64,000 bases of DNA from Pseudomonadales bacterium (GTDB lineage Bacteria > Pseudomonadota > Gammaproteobacteria > Pseudomonadales > Ketobacteraceae): contig PAPM01000030.1 in NCBI GenBank assembly GCA_002708905.1, forward strand, positions 1-64,000, written 5' to 3'. Both the position numbers and the translations under genes were made by a program. Below are positions 44,751-53,096 of the stretch, piece by piece. The notes under the pieces were generated by a model. The model was not told the origin of the DNA. It saw only the letters and a list, made by a program, of their open reading frames with translations, and searched no databases. Each line of letters starts with the position of its first letter. Position 1 is the first letter of the stretch.

Positions 44751-46076
44751 CTACTGGGTGGGTAATGTGAGCCGATAACAGACTCCAGCCCCGGGGGTAT
44801 TTTCGACGATCAGGGATCCGGCATGCAATTCCGCCAGCTCCCGGGCCAGCACCATGGCCAATCCGGACACTACGATTGGCCGGTCACTGGCGCTGTGCAG
44901 GTGGTGATAGCGATCGAAGATCCGCTCCAGGTGTTCCTCATTGAACTGCAACGCCTGGCAGCACACCCGCATACACCACTGCCGGTCCGTGGTTTCAACG
45001 CTGACCTTGACCAGGCCTTCGGGGCTGTACTGCAACCCGTGTCCCACCACCGTTTCAATGGCCCGTTTGAGCTGGGACACATCGCCATGGGTGAACGCTT
45101 CCGGCAATGAGTCGAATTCCAGGGTCAGGCCGCACCGCTCAGCAGTAAGCCGCAAGCGGGGCGTCAGCACATTGAGCATTTCCCGCAAATCGATCAAGCC
45201 CCGGCTCATCTCCAAACGGCCGGCATCCAGATGGGACAGGTCCAGCAGATCCGACACCAGTTTCAGCATCTGGTCGCCGTTATCCGCCACGGTTTTCAGC
45301 GCATCAAACTGGCGGGGTTCGATCTTGCCCTGCAACTGATCCATGACCCGGTGGGTAAACCCGAGAATGGAGTTCAATGGGGTGCGTAATTCATGGGTCA
45401 TGTTGGCCAGAAAGCGGCTCTTCGCAGCGCCCGCTTCCAACGCTTCCGCTTCGGCAATCTCGGCACGGGTAACCTGATCCTGCAGTTGTTCATTACGCCG
45501 TTTCAGCACCCGCTCGGAACCCTCTATCTGGGTCAGATACGCCACCATCACCGCCCCCAAGGTCACGAACTCCCCCACCATGATCAACACCCGCTGGACG
45601 TTGCGGGATTCCGGTGGCGTCAGGTTGGGGAATTGCACACCCCGGGTTTCCAGATAGAACAGGAACAGCCCGGCAGCGAGGCAAACAATCGTCCAGCACA
45701 GTCCGGCGCGCAATCCGCTGAACAAGCCACCGATCAAAGGCACGATCAACCACCAGGTCACGGCTCCGGATTCCAGTCCGCCTACAGTAATGTATTGATT
45801 GATCCCCGCCAGGAAAACGCCGGTCGCCATGCAATGAACACTGAGGGAGAAACACCCCCGCCGCAACAACCCCAAGGCCACTAACGCCAGGACAATGGCG
45901 GCACCTATCAGGACAATGCGGGTGGGCAGCCCCCACTGGATGGAGCGAGCCATAAACGGCAGCGCGACGATCAATAAAGCGAAGCAGGCACAGACGAGGG
46001 AGCGGACTCGGCGTAGTTGGGTGGGCGGGGTGGTGTTTGGATCCCACCCCCAATTGAGGAACGGCTTGGTTTGCAT
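44751..46076 (-). CDS. Membrane histidine kinase with degenerate ATPase domain (second of pair)
   Basis: This 441-residue protein has the same layout as its neighbour: N-terminal motif NWGWDPNTTPPTQLRRVRS (compare NCGWDASVTDPIRLRRIRT), six hydrophobic helices, coiled linker, and HisKA with THELRTPLNSILGFTHRV. The ATPase domain again lacks the N-box Asn (VVGHGLQYSPEGLVKV) and the DxGxG Asp (VCCQALQFNEEHLERIFDRY). Only the F-box-like ERIFDRYHHL and a weak G2 remain. The two genes are 63 bases apart and transcribed together in the order 46076 then 44687. The input is unknown. Confidence 0.85.
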   Translation of the reverse strand: MQTKPFLNWGWDPNTTPPTQLRRVRSLVCACFALLIVALPFMARSIQWGLPTRIVLIGAAIVLALVALGLLRRGCFSLSVHCMATGVFLAGINQYITVGGLESGAVTWWLIVPLIGGLFSGLRAGLCWTIVCLAAGLFLFYLETRGVQFPNLTPPESRNVQRVLIMVGEFVTLGAVMVAYLTQIEGSERVLKRRNEQLQDQVTRAEIAEAEALEAGAAKSRFLANMTHELRTPLNSILGFTHRVMDQLQGKIEPRQFDALKTVADNGDQMLKLVSDLLDLSHLDAGRLEMSRGLIDLREMLNVLTPRLRLTAERCGLTLEFDSLPEAFTHGDVSQLKRAIETVVGHGLQYSPEGLVKVSVETTDRQWCMRVCCQALQFNEEHLERIFDRYHHLHSASDRPIVVSGLAMVLARELAELHAGSLIVENTPGAGVCYRLTLPTQ

Positions 46077-46114
46077 CTAATGGCCCCGGCCCGGGCTTAC
46101 CAGGGCCAGCTGGT

Positions 46115-46411
46115 TTACGCGGCGACGCCGTCCTCGGCTGCCGCTTCTTCCGCCAGCAATTCGGGCTGAACCGGATCCGGCCCATACTCCTGAATCACCG
46201 GCTGGGCTGGACGCTTGCTGTCATCCAGCGCGACTTCCAGTACGGTGCCGCGCAGTTCTATGTCTTTTGCATTGATTTCGATAAGTTGGTTCAGCGCTTG
46301 ATCGTAATGGGGTTGGTTGAACAACACCGAGGCATCCTTACCGGACACCCATTCCCCCTTGCGTGTTAAATACTGACCGAGCTGGTTTCGTATTACATAC
46401 GCTTTTGCCAT
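46115..46411 (-). CDS. Small hypothetical protein
   Basis: This protein has 98 residues from ATG 46411 (AGGAG nine bases upstream). It begins AKAYVIRNQLGQYLTRKGEW, which looks like a small sheet domain, and ends in an acidic, Ala-rich tail. It has no signal, membrane segment or known motif. It is transcribed toward the kinase pair, 38 bases ahead of it, and may be the first gene of that unit. The family is not recognised beyond being a plausible conserved small protein. Confidence 0.65.
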   Translation of the reverse strand: MAKAYVIRNQLGQYLTRKGEWVSGKDASVLFNQPHYDQALNQLIEINAKDIELRGTVLEVALDDSKRPAQPVIQEYGPDPVQPELLAEEAAAEDGVAA

Positions 46412-46493
46412 GCACATACTCCTGCTTTCGATTTATCAAATGGCATTGTTATCCGCTACTTATGTCATTCGCACTCTAAGGTTACAAGAAACC

Positions 46494-47750
46494 TTAAAAA
46501 TCCGCCACCAAGCCGGGTTGCGCCAGCGCCGGCAGATCCCCCTCCATCCCCATGGCGCGGGCCATGATCTGCCCTTTGATCAGGGTATGGCGGTTGAAGA
46601 AAGACATCCCCAGATTACGGGCCACCCGCAGCGGCGGGATATCCACACCGAAGAGCCGCTTGAACGCTTCCATGGTGGACATCAGCAACAGGTTATGGGG
46701 TTTACGGCGGCGCTGGTAGCGACGCAGGATGCTGAAATCATCCAGCGGCAACTCATGCTCCAGTGCCCGTTGAATTTCTTCCGCCAGCACGGCCGCATCC
46801 AACAAGCCCAGATTGATTCCCTGCCCTGCCAATGGGTGGATGGTGTGGGCCGCATCGCCGATCAGGGCCACACCGGACTGGATGTAATCCACCGCATGGT
46901 TCTGCACCAACGGAAAAGCAAAGCGTTGATCGGTTGCCAACACCTTGCCCAACCGGTGTTCGAAGACGTTACCCAGCCGCTCGCAGAATGCCTCATCGGA
47001 CAACGCCATGACCGGTTTCAGTTGATCGTCGTTGAGGGACCAGACGATGGAACACAAGGTGGATTGACTTTGCCGGCTGTGTTCGCGCAATGGCAGGAAC
47101 GCCAAGGGCCCGCTTTCCAGGAACACCTGGCGGGCTGTGTCGCCGTGGGGCTTATCGGTTTTCACCGTAGTGACAATGGCACTCTGACCATAGGCCCAGG
47201 TACGACAGCGGAAGCCCAACTGATCCCGCACCCGGGAACGGGCGCCATCGGCACCGATCAACAGGGTGGGTTCCACTTCACTGCCGTCCGACAGCACCAC
47301 CCGCCAACCTCCCTGCTCGTTATCGAGAATTTTTTCCAAGCCCAGACAACGAATTTCCACATTGCTGGCAGCTGCGACCCGTTGATACAGGGCATGGGTG
47401 GTGATGCGGTTTTCCACAATATGGCCCAGGTGTTCAGCACCGGCCTCGCTGGCGTGGAACTGAATATTACCGGTGCCGTCCCCATCCCATACGTCCATAT
47501 GGGCGAAAGGGGCCACCCGTTGCGCGGCCATGGCATCCCAGGCACCCAAACGGCGCAGCATGTTTTCCGACGCCTGGGTCAGGGCACTGACCCGGGGATC
47601 AAAGGTAGCGGGCCACTGTTCCGGGCCTGCAGGCAGGTGCGGATCGATCACTACGATGGAAACCGGCTGATCAGCGAGGGCGGCAGCCAGGGTCAGCCCG
47701 GCCATACCGGCACCCACGATCAGCAGATCCGGCGAGGAAGAAGAGGTCAT
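46494..47750 (-). CDS. ubiI: Ubiquinone-biosynthesis FAD hydroxylase (UbiI/VisC-like)
   Basis: This is a 418-residue flavoprotein monooxygenase of the UbiH/UbiF/VisC/COQ6 family. FAD motifs: LLIVGAGMAGLTLAAALADQ at the N-terminus, LIGADGARSRVRDQLGF (DG motif) and VALIGDAAHTIHPLAGQGIN (GD motif). It hydroxylates the aromatic ring in ubiquinone synthesis; by position after ubiH it corresponds to the visC/ubiI gene of pseudomonads, though UbiI and UbiF are hard to separate by eye. Its start overlaps the end of ubiH by 4 bases. Confidence 0.88.
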   Translation of the reverse strand: MTSSSSPDLLIVGAGMAGLTLAAALADQPVSIVVIDPHLPAGPEQWPATFDPRVSALTQASENMLRRLGAWDAMAAQRVAPFAHMDVWDGDGTGNIQFHASEAGAEHLGHIVENRITTHALYQRVAAASNVEIRCLGLEKILDNEQGGWRVVLSDGSEVEPTLLIGADGARSRVRDQLGFRCRTWAYGQSAIVTTVKTDKPHGDTARQVFLESGPLAFLPLREHSRQSQSTLCSIVWSLNDDQLKPVMALSDEAFCERLGNVFEHRLGKVLATDQRFAFPLVQNHAVDYIQSGVALIGDAAHTIHPLAGQGINLGLLDAAVLAEEIQRALEHELPLDDFSILRRYQRRRKPHNLLLMSTMEAFKRLFGVDIPPLRVARNLGMSFFNRHTLIKGQIMARAMGMEGDLPALAQPGLVADF

Positions 47751-48970
47751 GCAACCACCTCCGGTAATGTGGTGGAGACCGAACGCCCCATGGCATGGCG
47801 GGCCACAAAACGCTTGGTGCCCTGCAAGGTATCAAACAGCAACAAACCACTGTTGCGCGCCAGGCTCAGCAGCGGATTGCGGTTACTGAACAACTTGGTG
47901 AGCTTGTCGGAAAACTGGATAGTGTTGAACTGGTCCTGCTCCCGCTGCTGCAGGTAGCCATGGAGAAGTTTGAAATCACCCCAGGAGATTCCGTTGGCTT
48001 TGGCTTCAAACAAGGTCTGTACCAGCACCGCCACATCCCGCATGGCCATATTCAAACCTTGCCCGGCCACAGGATGCAAACCGTGGGCAGCATTGCCCAG
48101 CACCACCACATTGGGGCGCACCTGTTCTTTGGCCAGGGTGAGCGCCAACGGATAGGTAAAGCGTTTTCCCACCTTGGTGAGGTTGCCGATGGTGGAACCT
48201 GCAGCCTGCTCCAGTGCCCGCATAAACGACTCATCATCCGCCGCCATCAGCTCGTCGGCCCGGACTTGATCCAGGCACCAGGTGAGGCCCCAGCGATTGT
48301 CCGTCTGCGGCAGCACCGCCAATGGCCCGGTCGACGTAAAACGTTCCAGAGCCAGATTATTGTGGGGGCAGTCCGGGGTTACCGCGGTGACGATAGCCAC
48401 CTGATCATAGCCGGTAACGTCCGCACCAATACCCAACAGCTCCCGCCCTTGGGACTGGGCGCCATCGGCGATCACCACCAACGGGGTTTTGATCATATCC
48501 CAGCGGCCATCGATCTCCACCGAGGCCACAATCTCGTCCCCTTCATAATGCAGGCCACCGATCTCCGCAGGTGCCAGTAACTGCACATTGGGGCATTGCT
48601 GCAGATGGGCCATCAGAAACTTGCCCATATAGCGGTTTTCAATCACGTAACCCAATGCCCGTACCCGCTCCTCTTCGGCACGAATCACCGCCCGGCCAAA
48701 ACTGCCCTGGTTGGTGATGTCGATGGTTTGGATGGGCACCGCGTATTCGCGCATGGACTGCCACAGACCCAGCTGATCGAACACATGACAGGTGCCGTTG
48801 GACAAGGCGGTATTGCGGGCATCGTAACTGGGATGCAAAGGTGCGGAAGGGTCATCGGCTTGTGGCGGAACAAACTTTTCCACCACCGCAATGGTAAGGT
48901 TGGGATCGCGGGCCAGGCAGGCCGCCAGGGAGGCACCCACCAGGCCACCCCCCATAATCACTACGTCCAT
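47747..48970 (-). CDS. ubiH: 2-octaprenyl-6-methoxyphenol hydroxylase
   Basis: This is a 407-residue FAD-dependent ring hydroxylase of ubiquinone synthesis. It starts VVIMGGGLVGASLAACLARD (dinucleotide fold) and has VVIADGAQSQGRELLGI and VVLGNAAHGLHPVAGQGLNM. The NAAHGLHPVAGQGLN form and its place right after pepP identify ubiH (pepP-ubiH-visC is the usual order). The start overlaps the pepP stop (TGATG). Four genes from ygfB to ubiI form one transcription unit. Confidence 0.93.
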   Translation of the reverse strand: MDVVIMGGGLVGASLAACLARDPNLTIAVVEKFVPPQADDPSAPLHPSYDARNTALSNGTCHVFDQLGLWQSMREYAVPIQTIDITNQGSFGRAVIRAEEERVRALGYVIENRYMGKFLMAHLQQCPNVQLLAPAEIGGLHYEGDEIVASVEIDGRWDMIKTPLVVIADGAQSQGRELLGIGADVTGYDQVAIVTAVTPDCPHNNLALERFTSTGPLAVLPQTDNRWGLTWCLDQVRADELMAADDESFMRALEQAAGSTIGNLTKVGKRFTYPLALTLAKEQVRPNVVVLGNAAHGLHPVAGQGLNMAMRDVAVLVQTLFEAKANGISWGDFKLLHGYLQQREQDQFNTIQFSDKLTKLFSNRNPLLSLARNSGLLLFDTLQGTKRFVARHAMGRSVSTTLPEVVA

Positions 48971-50346
48971 CAGGCCACTCGTTTAGGCTGTTTGGCAGGG
49001 TGCTTAGCTGGGTGTTTGCTATGCTGCTTGCGGGCTTTCGCCATCAGTGCCTCGATTTCATCCGGATCTTTCGGTACTTTGCTGGTCAGAATCTTACGGC
49101 CTTTTTCCGTCACCAACACGTCGTCTTCAATGCGAATACCGATACCCCGCCATTGGACATCCACGGTGTCGTCGTCCGGTGCCACATACAAACCGGGTTC
49201 CACCGTCAGCACCATACCGGGCTCCAGTTCGCGCCAGGCATCCCCCACCTTGTAGTCGCCCACGTCGTGCACATCCATACCCAGCCAATGACCGGTGCGG
49301 TGCATGTAGAAACGGCGGTATTCTTCCTTCTCAATCAACTCATCCACTTTGCCTTGCAGCAGCCCCAGCTTCACCAGACCTTTGGTGAGTTCTTTCACTG
49401 CCGCTTCATGGGGCTGGTTCCAGTGATTGCCCGGTTTAACCTGTTTGATGGCCGCCAGCTGCGCCTTCAACACCACGTCGTACAAAGCACGCTGGGCCGG
49501 GGAAAATTTACCGTTCACCGGGAAAGTGCGGGTGATGTCGGCGGCATAGTGTTGATACTCAGCACCGGCGTCAATCAACACCAGGTCGCCGCTTTTCAGT
49601 TCCGCGTTGTTGTCGATGTAATGCAGGATACAGCCGTTGGCGCCACCGCCCACAATGCTGGAATAGGCTGGGAAGCGGCTGCCCTGGCGGCCGAATTCAT
49701 GGAGAAACTCCGCTTCCAGCTGAAACTCCATTTTGCCGGGATGACATTTTTCCATGGCCCGCACGTGGGCATCAGCACTCATGTCCGCCGCCTTCTGCAT
49801 CAGACGGATTTCCGCTTTGCTCTTGTACAAACGCATGTCGTGGAGCAAGTGATCCAGGGCGATGAATTCACCGGGAGGATGGGCCCCGGCACGCACTTTG
49901 GCGCGGATGGTGTTGACCCATTCCATCACCTGGCGGTCGAAATCCTTGTCCTTGCCCATGGCGTAATAAACCCGGTCGGTGCCTTCCAGCAGGCCCGGCA
50001 GGATTTCATCAATATCACCTATGGGAAAGGCATCGTCGGCGCCATACTGTTTCACCACCCCTTCCGGCCCGGCCCGATAACCGTTCCAGATTTCCATATC
50101 CCGGTCCCGCTCCCGGCAGAACATGACGAACTCGCCGTGTTCCCGGCCCGGCACCAACACCAGTACCGCTTCCGGTTCACCAAAGCCGGAGAGATAGAAA
50201 AAATCACTGTCCTGACGGTAGGGGTATTCGGTATCGCGGCTGCGGGTGCGCATGGGGGCGGCGGGGACGATGGCAATGGAATTGGGCTCCATCATTGCCA
50301 TCAATTGGGATCGACGTTCAGCAAATTCTTTTTTGGTAATGCTCAT
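48970..50346 (-). CDS. pepP: Xaa-Pro aminopeptidase
   Basis: This 458-residue cytoplasmic metallopeptidase removes an N-terminal residue next to proline. The N-terminal creatinase-like domain (DFFYLSGFGEPEAVLVLVPG) is followed by the pita-bread fold with metal ligands in LVLIDAGAEYQHYAADITRT (two Asp), MHRTGHWLGMDVHD (His), VLTVEPGLYV (Glu) and GIGIRIEDDVLVTEKG (Glu). The C-terminus is extended by a short basic repeat KHPAKHPAKQPK not typical of the family core. It lies 48 bases after ygfB. Confidence 0.95.
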   Translation of the reverse strand: MSITKKEFAERRSQLMAMMEPNSIAIVPAAPMRTRSRDTEYPYRQDSDFFYLSGFGEPEAVLVLVPGREHGEFVMFCRERDRDMEIWNGYRAGPEGVVKQYGADDAFPIGDIDEILPGLLEGTDRVYYAMGKDKDFDRQVMEWVNTIRAKVRAGAHPPGEFIALDHLLHDMRLYKSKAEIRLMQKAADMSADAHVRAMEKCHPGKMEFQLEAEFLHEFGRQGSRFPAYSSIVGGGANGCILHYIDNNAELKSGDLVLIDAGAEYQHYAADITRTFPVNGKFSPAQRALYDVVLKAQLAAIKQVKPGNHWNQPHEAAVKELTKGLVKLGLLQGKVDELIEKEEYRRFYMHRTGHWLGMDVHDVGDYKVGDAWRELEPGMVLTVEPGLYVAPDDDTVDVQWRGIGIRIEDDVLVTEKGRKILTSKVPKDPDEIEALMAKARKQHSKHPAKHPAKQPKRVA

Positions 50347-50394
50347 TCAACGGCGCTCTCTCTACTATCTCTGCTGTTTCTGCTATCGCCACGC

Positions 50395-50970
50395 TCAGTG
50401 GATGGTGGCACCGGGAGGCACGATGTTGTCGCGGTCCATGGCGAATTCGGTAAAAATCATCAGGGCCGCCATGCGCACATATTCCAGCACTTCAAAATAG
50501 GCGGCTTCCCCGTCTTCTTCCTCATCGATTTCGGTATCCACCTGGCTGATCTGTTGTATATCCCGCAACGCGGTCAGGGCATCCTCGGTAAACTCTTCCG
50601 GCTTGCGGGAACCGGCCGAACCAAAACCGGCCAGGAAACCGGAGCACCACTCCGCCAGGGAACCCAGGCGGGTATCCAGAGGATCTTCGTCATCCGGCAA
50701 CAGGGGCATGAAATTAAACTGGTCATCCGCCAGCTCATCCAAAGTGAATTTGTGCAGTTGGCAGAACCACTCCCGGGTGTTATCCCAGGGCTCGCCCTTT
50801 GCGCCCAGATTGGAAAGATAATCCTTAAGCCAAGCCTCCCCCTTGACGCCACCACTGAGCTGGCCACAAAGGATGCCGTGGGCCTCCGAAGGACTGGCCA
50901 TGGCGTCAATCTTGCGTAATTCCGCTTCCAGTTCGTAAAAATCCAATACGTCTTCAGCTTGCAGGGACAT
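50395..50970 (-). CDS. YgfB-type UPF0149 family protein
   Basis: This protein has 191 residues from ATG 50970. It is an all-helical UPF0149 domain with SEAHGILCGQLSGG near the N-terminus and EWCSGFLAGFG in the middle, both signatures of YgfB. In Pseudomonas aeruginosa YgfB influences beta-lactam resistance by damping an activator of ampDh3; the role here is unknown. It is the first gene of the pepP-ubiH-ubiI unit and divergent from the zapA operon, the classic gammaproteobacterial arrangement. Confidence 0.92.
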   Translation of the reverse strand: MSLQAEDVLDFYELEAELRKIDAMASPSEAHGILCGQLSGGVKGEAWLKDYLSNLGAKGEPWDNTREWFCQLHKFTLDELADDQFNFMPLLPDDEDPLDTRLGSLAEWCSGFLAGFGSAGSRKPEEFTEDALTALRDIQQISQVDTEIDEEEDGEAAYFEVLEYVRMAALMIFTEFAMDRDNIVPPGATIH

Positions 50971-51142
50971 GGGTCTTTTCCGATTTTGAACACTTACGCC
51001 CATTGTAACACGCTGCCGGGTGTAGCAAAGCCGGGATTCAGGCTAAGCTTAATGTGTAAGCAGGTGCTGAACGCGAAAAGCGTCATAGTGTGGACCCGGT
51101 ACTTCATGTACCATAGACAACAAAAATTGCGACCGAACCCGA

Positions 51143-51358
51143 ATGAATAAGATTGAGCAGCTATTCAAAAATCTCGAGTCCCGCGTTGATGAGTTCATAG
51201 AACTCTGTGACGAATACAAGCGCCACAACCGTTCCCTGCAGGCCAGGGAATCCCAACTGGCAGAAGAACGCGCCAATCTGATGAAAAAGAACGACATGGC
51301 TCGGGCCAAAGTGGAAGCAATGATTTCTCGCCTTAAGGCACTGGAGCAGGACTCATGA
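51143..51358 (+). CDS. TIGR02449-type small coiled-coil protein
   Basis: This 71-residue protein is almost entirely coiled coil (LFKNLESRVDEFIELCDEYK, then heptads to the end), resembling ZapB in style. The family is regularly found just before zapA in gammaproteobacteria. Its stop overlaps the zapA start (ATGA), so the two are co-translated. A part in cell division is inferred from that neighbour only. Confidence 0.88.
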   Translation: MNKIEQLFKNLESRVDEFIELCDEYKRHNRSLQARESQLAEERANLMKKNDMARAKVEAMISRLKALEQDS

Positions 51359-51666
51359 GCGACATCGAAACACTGCACGTCAACATTCTCGACCGGGAAT
51401 ACGGCGTCAGCTGTCCGCCGGCCGAGGTGGAGGAGCTGAAAAGCTCTGCGCGCCTGCTGGACGAGCGCATGCGTGAAATCCGCCGCTCCGGCAAGATCGT
51501 CGGTGTGGACCGTATTGCCGTGATGGCCGCCCTCAATATCGCTCACGAGCTGATAAAAGCACAGTCCGAACTGGCCAACTACGATCGCATTACCGAAAAG
51601 CAACTGGCCAAGCTCAACGACAAGATTGAGCGAGCACTGGCATCCGCAAGGCAGCTGGATCTGTAA
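51355..51666 (+). CDS. zapA: Cell division protein ZapA
   Basis: This 103-residue protein binds and bundles FtsZ at midcell. The N-terminal sheet domain reads TLHVNILDREYGVSCPPAEV, followed by LLDERMREIRRSGKIVGVDR and ALNIAHELI; the last 40 residues are the dimerising coiled coil. Size and order are typical. 6S RNA follows, as is usual. Confidence 0.95.
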   Translation: MSDIETLHVNILDREYGVSCPPAEVEELKSSARLLDERMREIRRSGKIVGVDRIAVMAALNIAHELIKAQSELANYDRITEKQLAKLNDKIERALASARQLDL

Positions 51667-51691
51667 AGTCAAGACCCCTGCATAAAATAGG

Positions 51692-51724
51692 TTGATCGAG
51701 AAACCGTTCAGATTCCGTTATACT
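51692..51724 (+). promoter_or_regulatory. Probable ssrS promoter
   Basis: TATACT at 51719-51724 is a good -10 box about 8 bases before the predicted 6S 5' end. A -35 is poor: TTGATC at 51692 is 21 bases away, TCGAGA at 51696 is at 17. Confidence 0.4.
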
Positions 51725-51731
51725 CATACCT

Positions 51732-51914
51732 CAGCCCCCTGCGCTGTTCGTGTTACCTGGCCGACGTCCCTGAGCCGATGCTTTTTTCACCCGGGGGTTC
51801 TTTCTGATATGGGAGTGCATGTCCGCACGACGGAAAGCCCGATATATCATAGGAACCACCACCTTGAACCTTGGGTTCAAGGGCTACCGTCAGTCACGGC
51901 AGAACGGGGGGCAC
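51732..51914 (+). ncRNA. ssrS: 6S RNA
   Basis: 6S RNA mimics an open promoter and holds sigma-70 RNA polymerase in stationary phase. Conserved pieces are present in order: GTCCCTGAGCCGAT near 51768 and CACCTTGAACCTTGGGTTCA, then AGGGCTAC, near 51871-51887, almost as in E. coli ssrS. The ends pair (GCCCCC at 51734-51739 with GGGGGC at 51907-51912). Position between zapA and ygfA is the canonical one. Exact ends are estimated from the terminal stem to within a few bases. Confidence 0.92.
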
Positions 51915-51968
51915 TTTATCCAAGCTATACTGTTTCCAAACTTTTTCCGAACTTGCGAAACGGACTTC

Positions 51969-52595
51969 ATGTTATTGGAATTACCAAACTTGGACCTACC
52001 CAACAATACGCCCGCCAAGAACGAACTCAGAAAATCCCTGCGTGCCAAGCGCCGCAACCTGACGCCACACCAGCAAAAGCAAGCCTCCATGGGGCTCTGT
52101 CGCCAGCTGAGCCGGTTACCTGAATTCATATTCGGCCAGCGTATTGCGGCCTATATTCCCAACGACGGCGAGATTGATCCACAACCCTTGCTGGAATTGG
52201 CCTGGCGCCTGGGGAAAGAGGTGTACCTCCCCATTCTGCATCCATTCTCCAAAGGCCGCCTGCTGTTCATGGCCCACTATCCCAATCAGGCAATGGCGAA
52301 AAACCGCTACGGCATACCAGAACCCCTATGTGATCACAGTGCGTACTGCCCGGTGTGGACACTGGACATGGTTTTAACACCCCTGGTGGGCTTTGATGCG
52401 GCAGGCAATCGGATGGGCATGGGTGGTGGCTTCTATGATCGTACGTTTGCGTTTCTAAATGACGGCAGTCGCCCACGTAAACCACGCATGGTCGGGGTGG
52501 CCCATGAGTGCCAGAAAGTAACGGAGTTACCCAGCGAACGTTGGGATATCGTGATGAATAAAATAGTGACCGGTGACGCGACCTACACGTCCTGA
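51969..52595 (+). CDS. ygfA: 5-formyltetrahydrofolate cyclo-ligase
   Basis: This protein has 208 residues from ATG 51969; the frame is open upstream but overlaps the 6S gene. It converts 5-formyl-THF to 5,10-methenyl-THF using ATP. Features: KNELRKSLRAKRRNLTPHQQ (N-terminal basic helix), IAAYIPNDGEIDPQPLL and the C-terminal PLVGFDAAGNRMGMGGGFYD nucleotide/folate site with GGGFYDRT. The 6S RNA-ygfA link is conserved across gammaproteobacteria, and ygfA is often processed from the 6S transcript. Confidence 0.95.
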   Translation: MLLELPNLDLPNNTPAKNELRKSLRAKRRNLTPHQQKQASMGLCRQLSRLPEFIFGQRIAAYIPNDGEIDPQPLLELAWRLGKEVYLPILHPFSKGRLLFMAHYPNQAMAKNRYGIPEPLCDHSAYCPVWTLDMVLTPLVGFDAAGNRMGMGGGFYDRTFAFLNDGSRPRKPRMVGVAHECQKVTELPSERWDIVMNKIVTGDATYTS

Positions 52596-52623
52596 GGATA
52601 CGCGCCTTGAACGGGCGGTATAG

Positions 52624-52646
52624 GGTAGGCTGGGAAACAGCCTACC
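52624..52646. terminator. Hairpin between ygfA and a small convergent gene
   Basis: GGTAGGCTG (52624-52632) and CAGCCTACC (52638-52646) pair perfectly around GGAAA. It is 29 bases after ygfA and overlaps the stop of the convergent small gene. No T-run, so a moderate terminator candidate. Confidence 0.55.
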
Positions 52647-52767
52647 GAATAGAGAACTGACTGGCCACCATTTCAGGATCCGGTTGACCCTGGGTATAGG
52701 AGCTTGCGAGCACACCTAAACCCAATACCAGCATCAATACTACCAACAAATCGGGTTTCTTCTTCAT
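52642..52767 (-). CDS. Small single-pass membrane protein (41 residues)
   Basis: ATG 52767, preceded by AAGGTAAAA, opens a frame KKKPDLLVVLMLVLGLGVLA followed by SSYTQGQPDPEMVASQFSIR and TAG. The layout is a short positive start, one strong membrane helix and a polar tail, i.e. a real-looking small inner-membrane protein or a lipid-free signal-anchor peptide. The ribosome site and codon use support translation. No function is known. The 330 bases upstream of it to ilvA (52768-53096) show no further gene. Confidence 0.6.
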   Translation of the reverse strand: MKKKPDLLVVLMLVLGLGVLASSYTQGQPDPEMVASQFSIR

Positions 52768-53096
52768 TTTTACCTTGCCTCGTTAAAAAACACGCCATCA
52801 CTCTCCGATGGTTCCCTTCCCGTAATTGTTGTGGTGTGAAGATCGGGAAGAAGCGTTCACCTTGATCAAAACTCGGTCAACGTCGTGTATATACAACCGC
52901 TTTTCAAAATAACTATAGCCCAGGCCTTATGGACAGCCAGCTGGCAAGTGAGCAGTAGCTCACAATTCGAACAGTTTGAGCGATTTTTTATAATTGGGAC
53001 CGTTTGCAGGTCCTTGTTTTCCTGAACTTCCGAAAACGTAACAAAAGCTATCACGGCTCCCGGCACATGAAAAGACGCAATTTCAAAAACAATGAC

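Noticed and set aside
46410-47957. 515-codon plus-strand open frame
   Set aside because: It is antisense to ubiI and part of ubiH, both with intact FAD motifs.
49000-50919. 639-codon plus-strand open frame
   Set aside because: It is antisense to pepP and ygfB; its composition (H/F/Q-rich) is typical of a shadow frame.
51692-52123. Plus-strand frame across the zapA-ygfA gap
   Set aside because: It is the 6S RNA gene read as protein; ygfA is in another frame starting at 51969.
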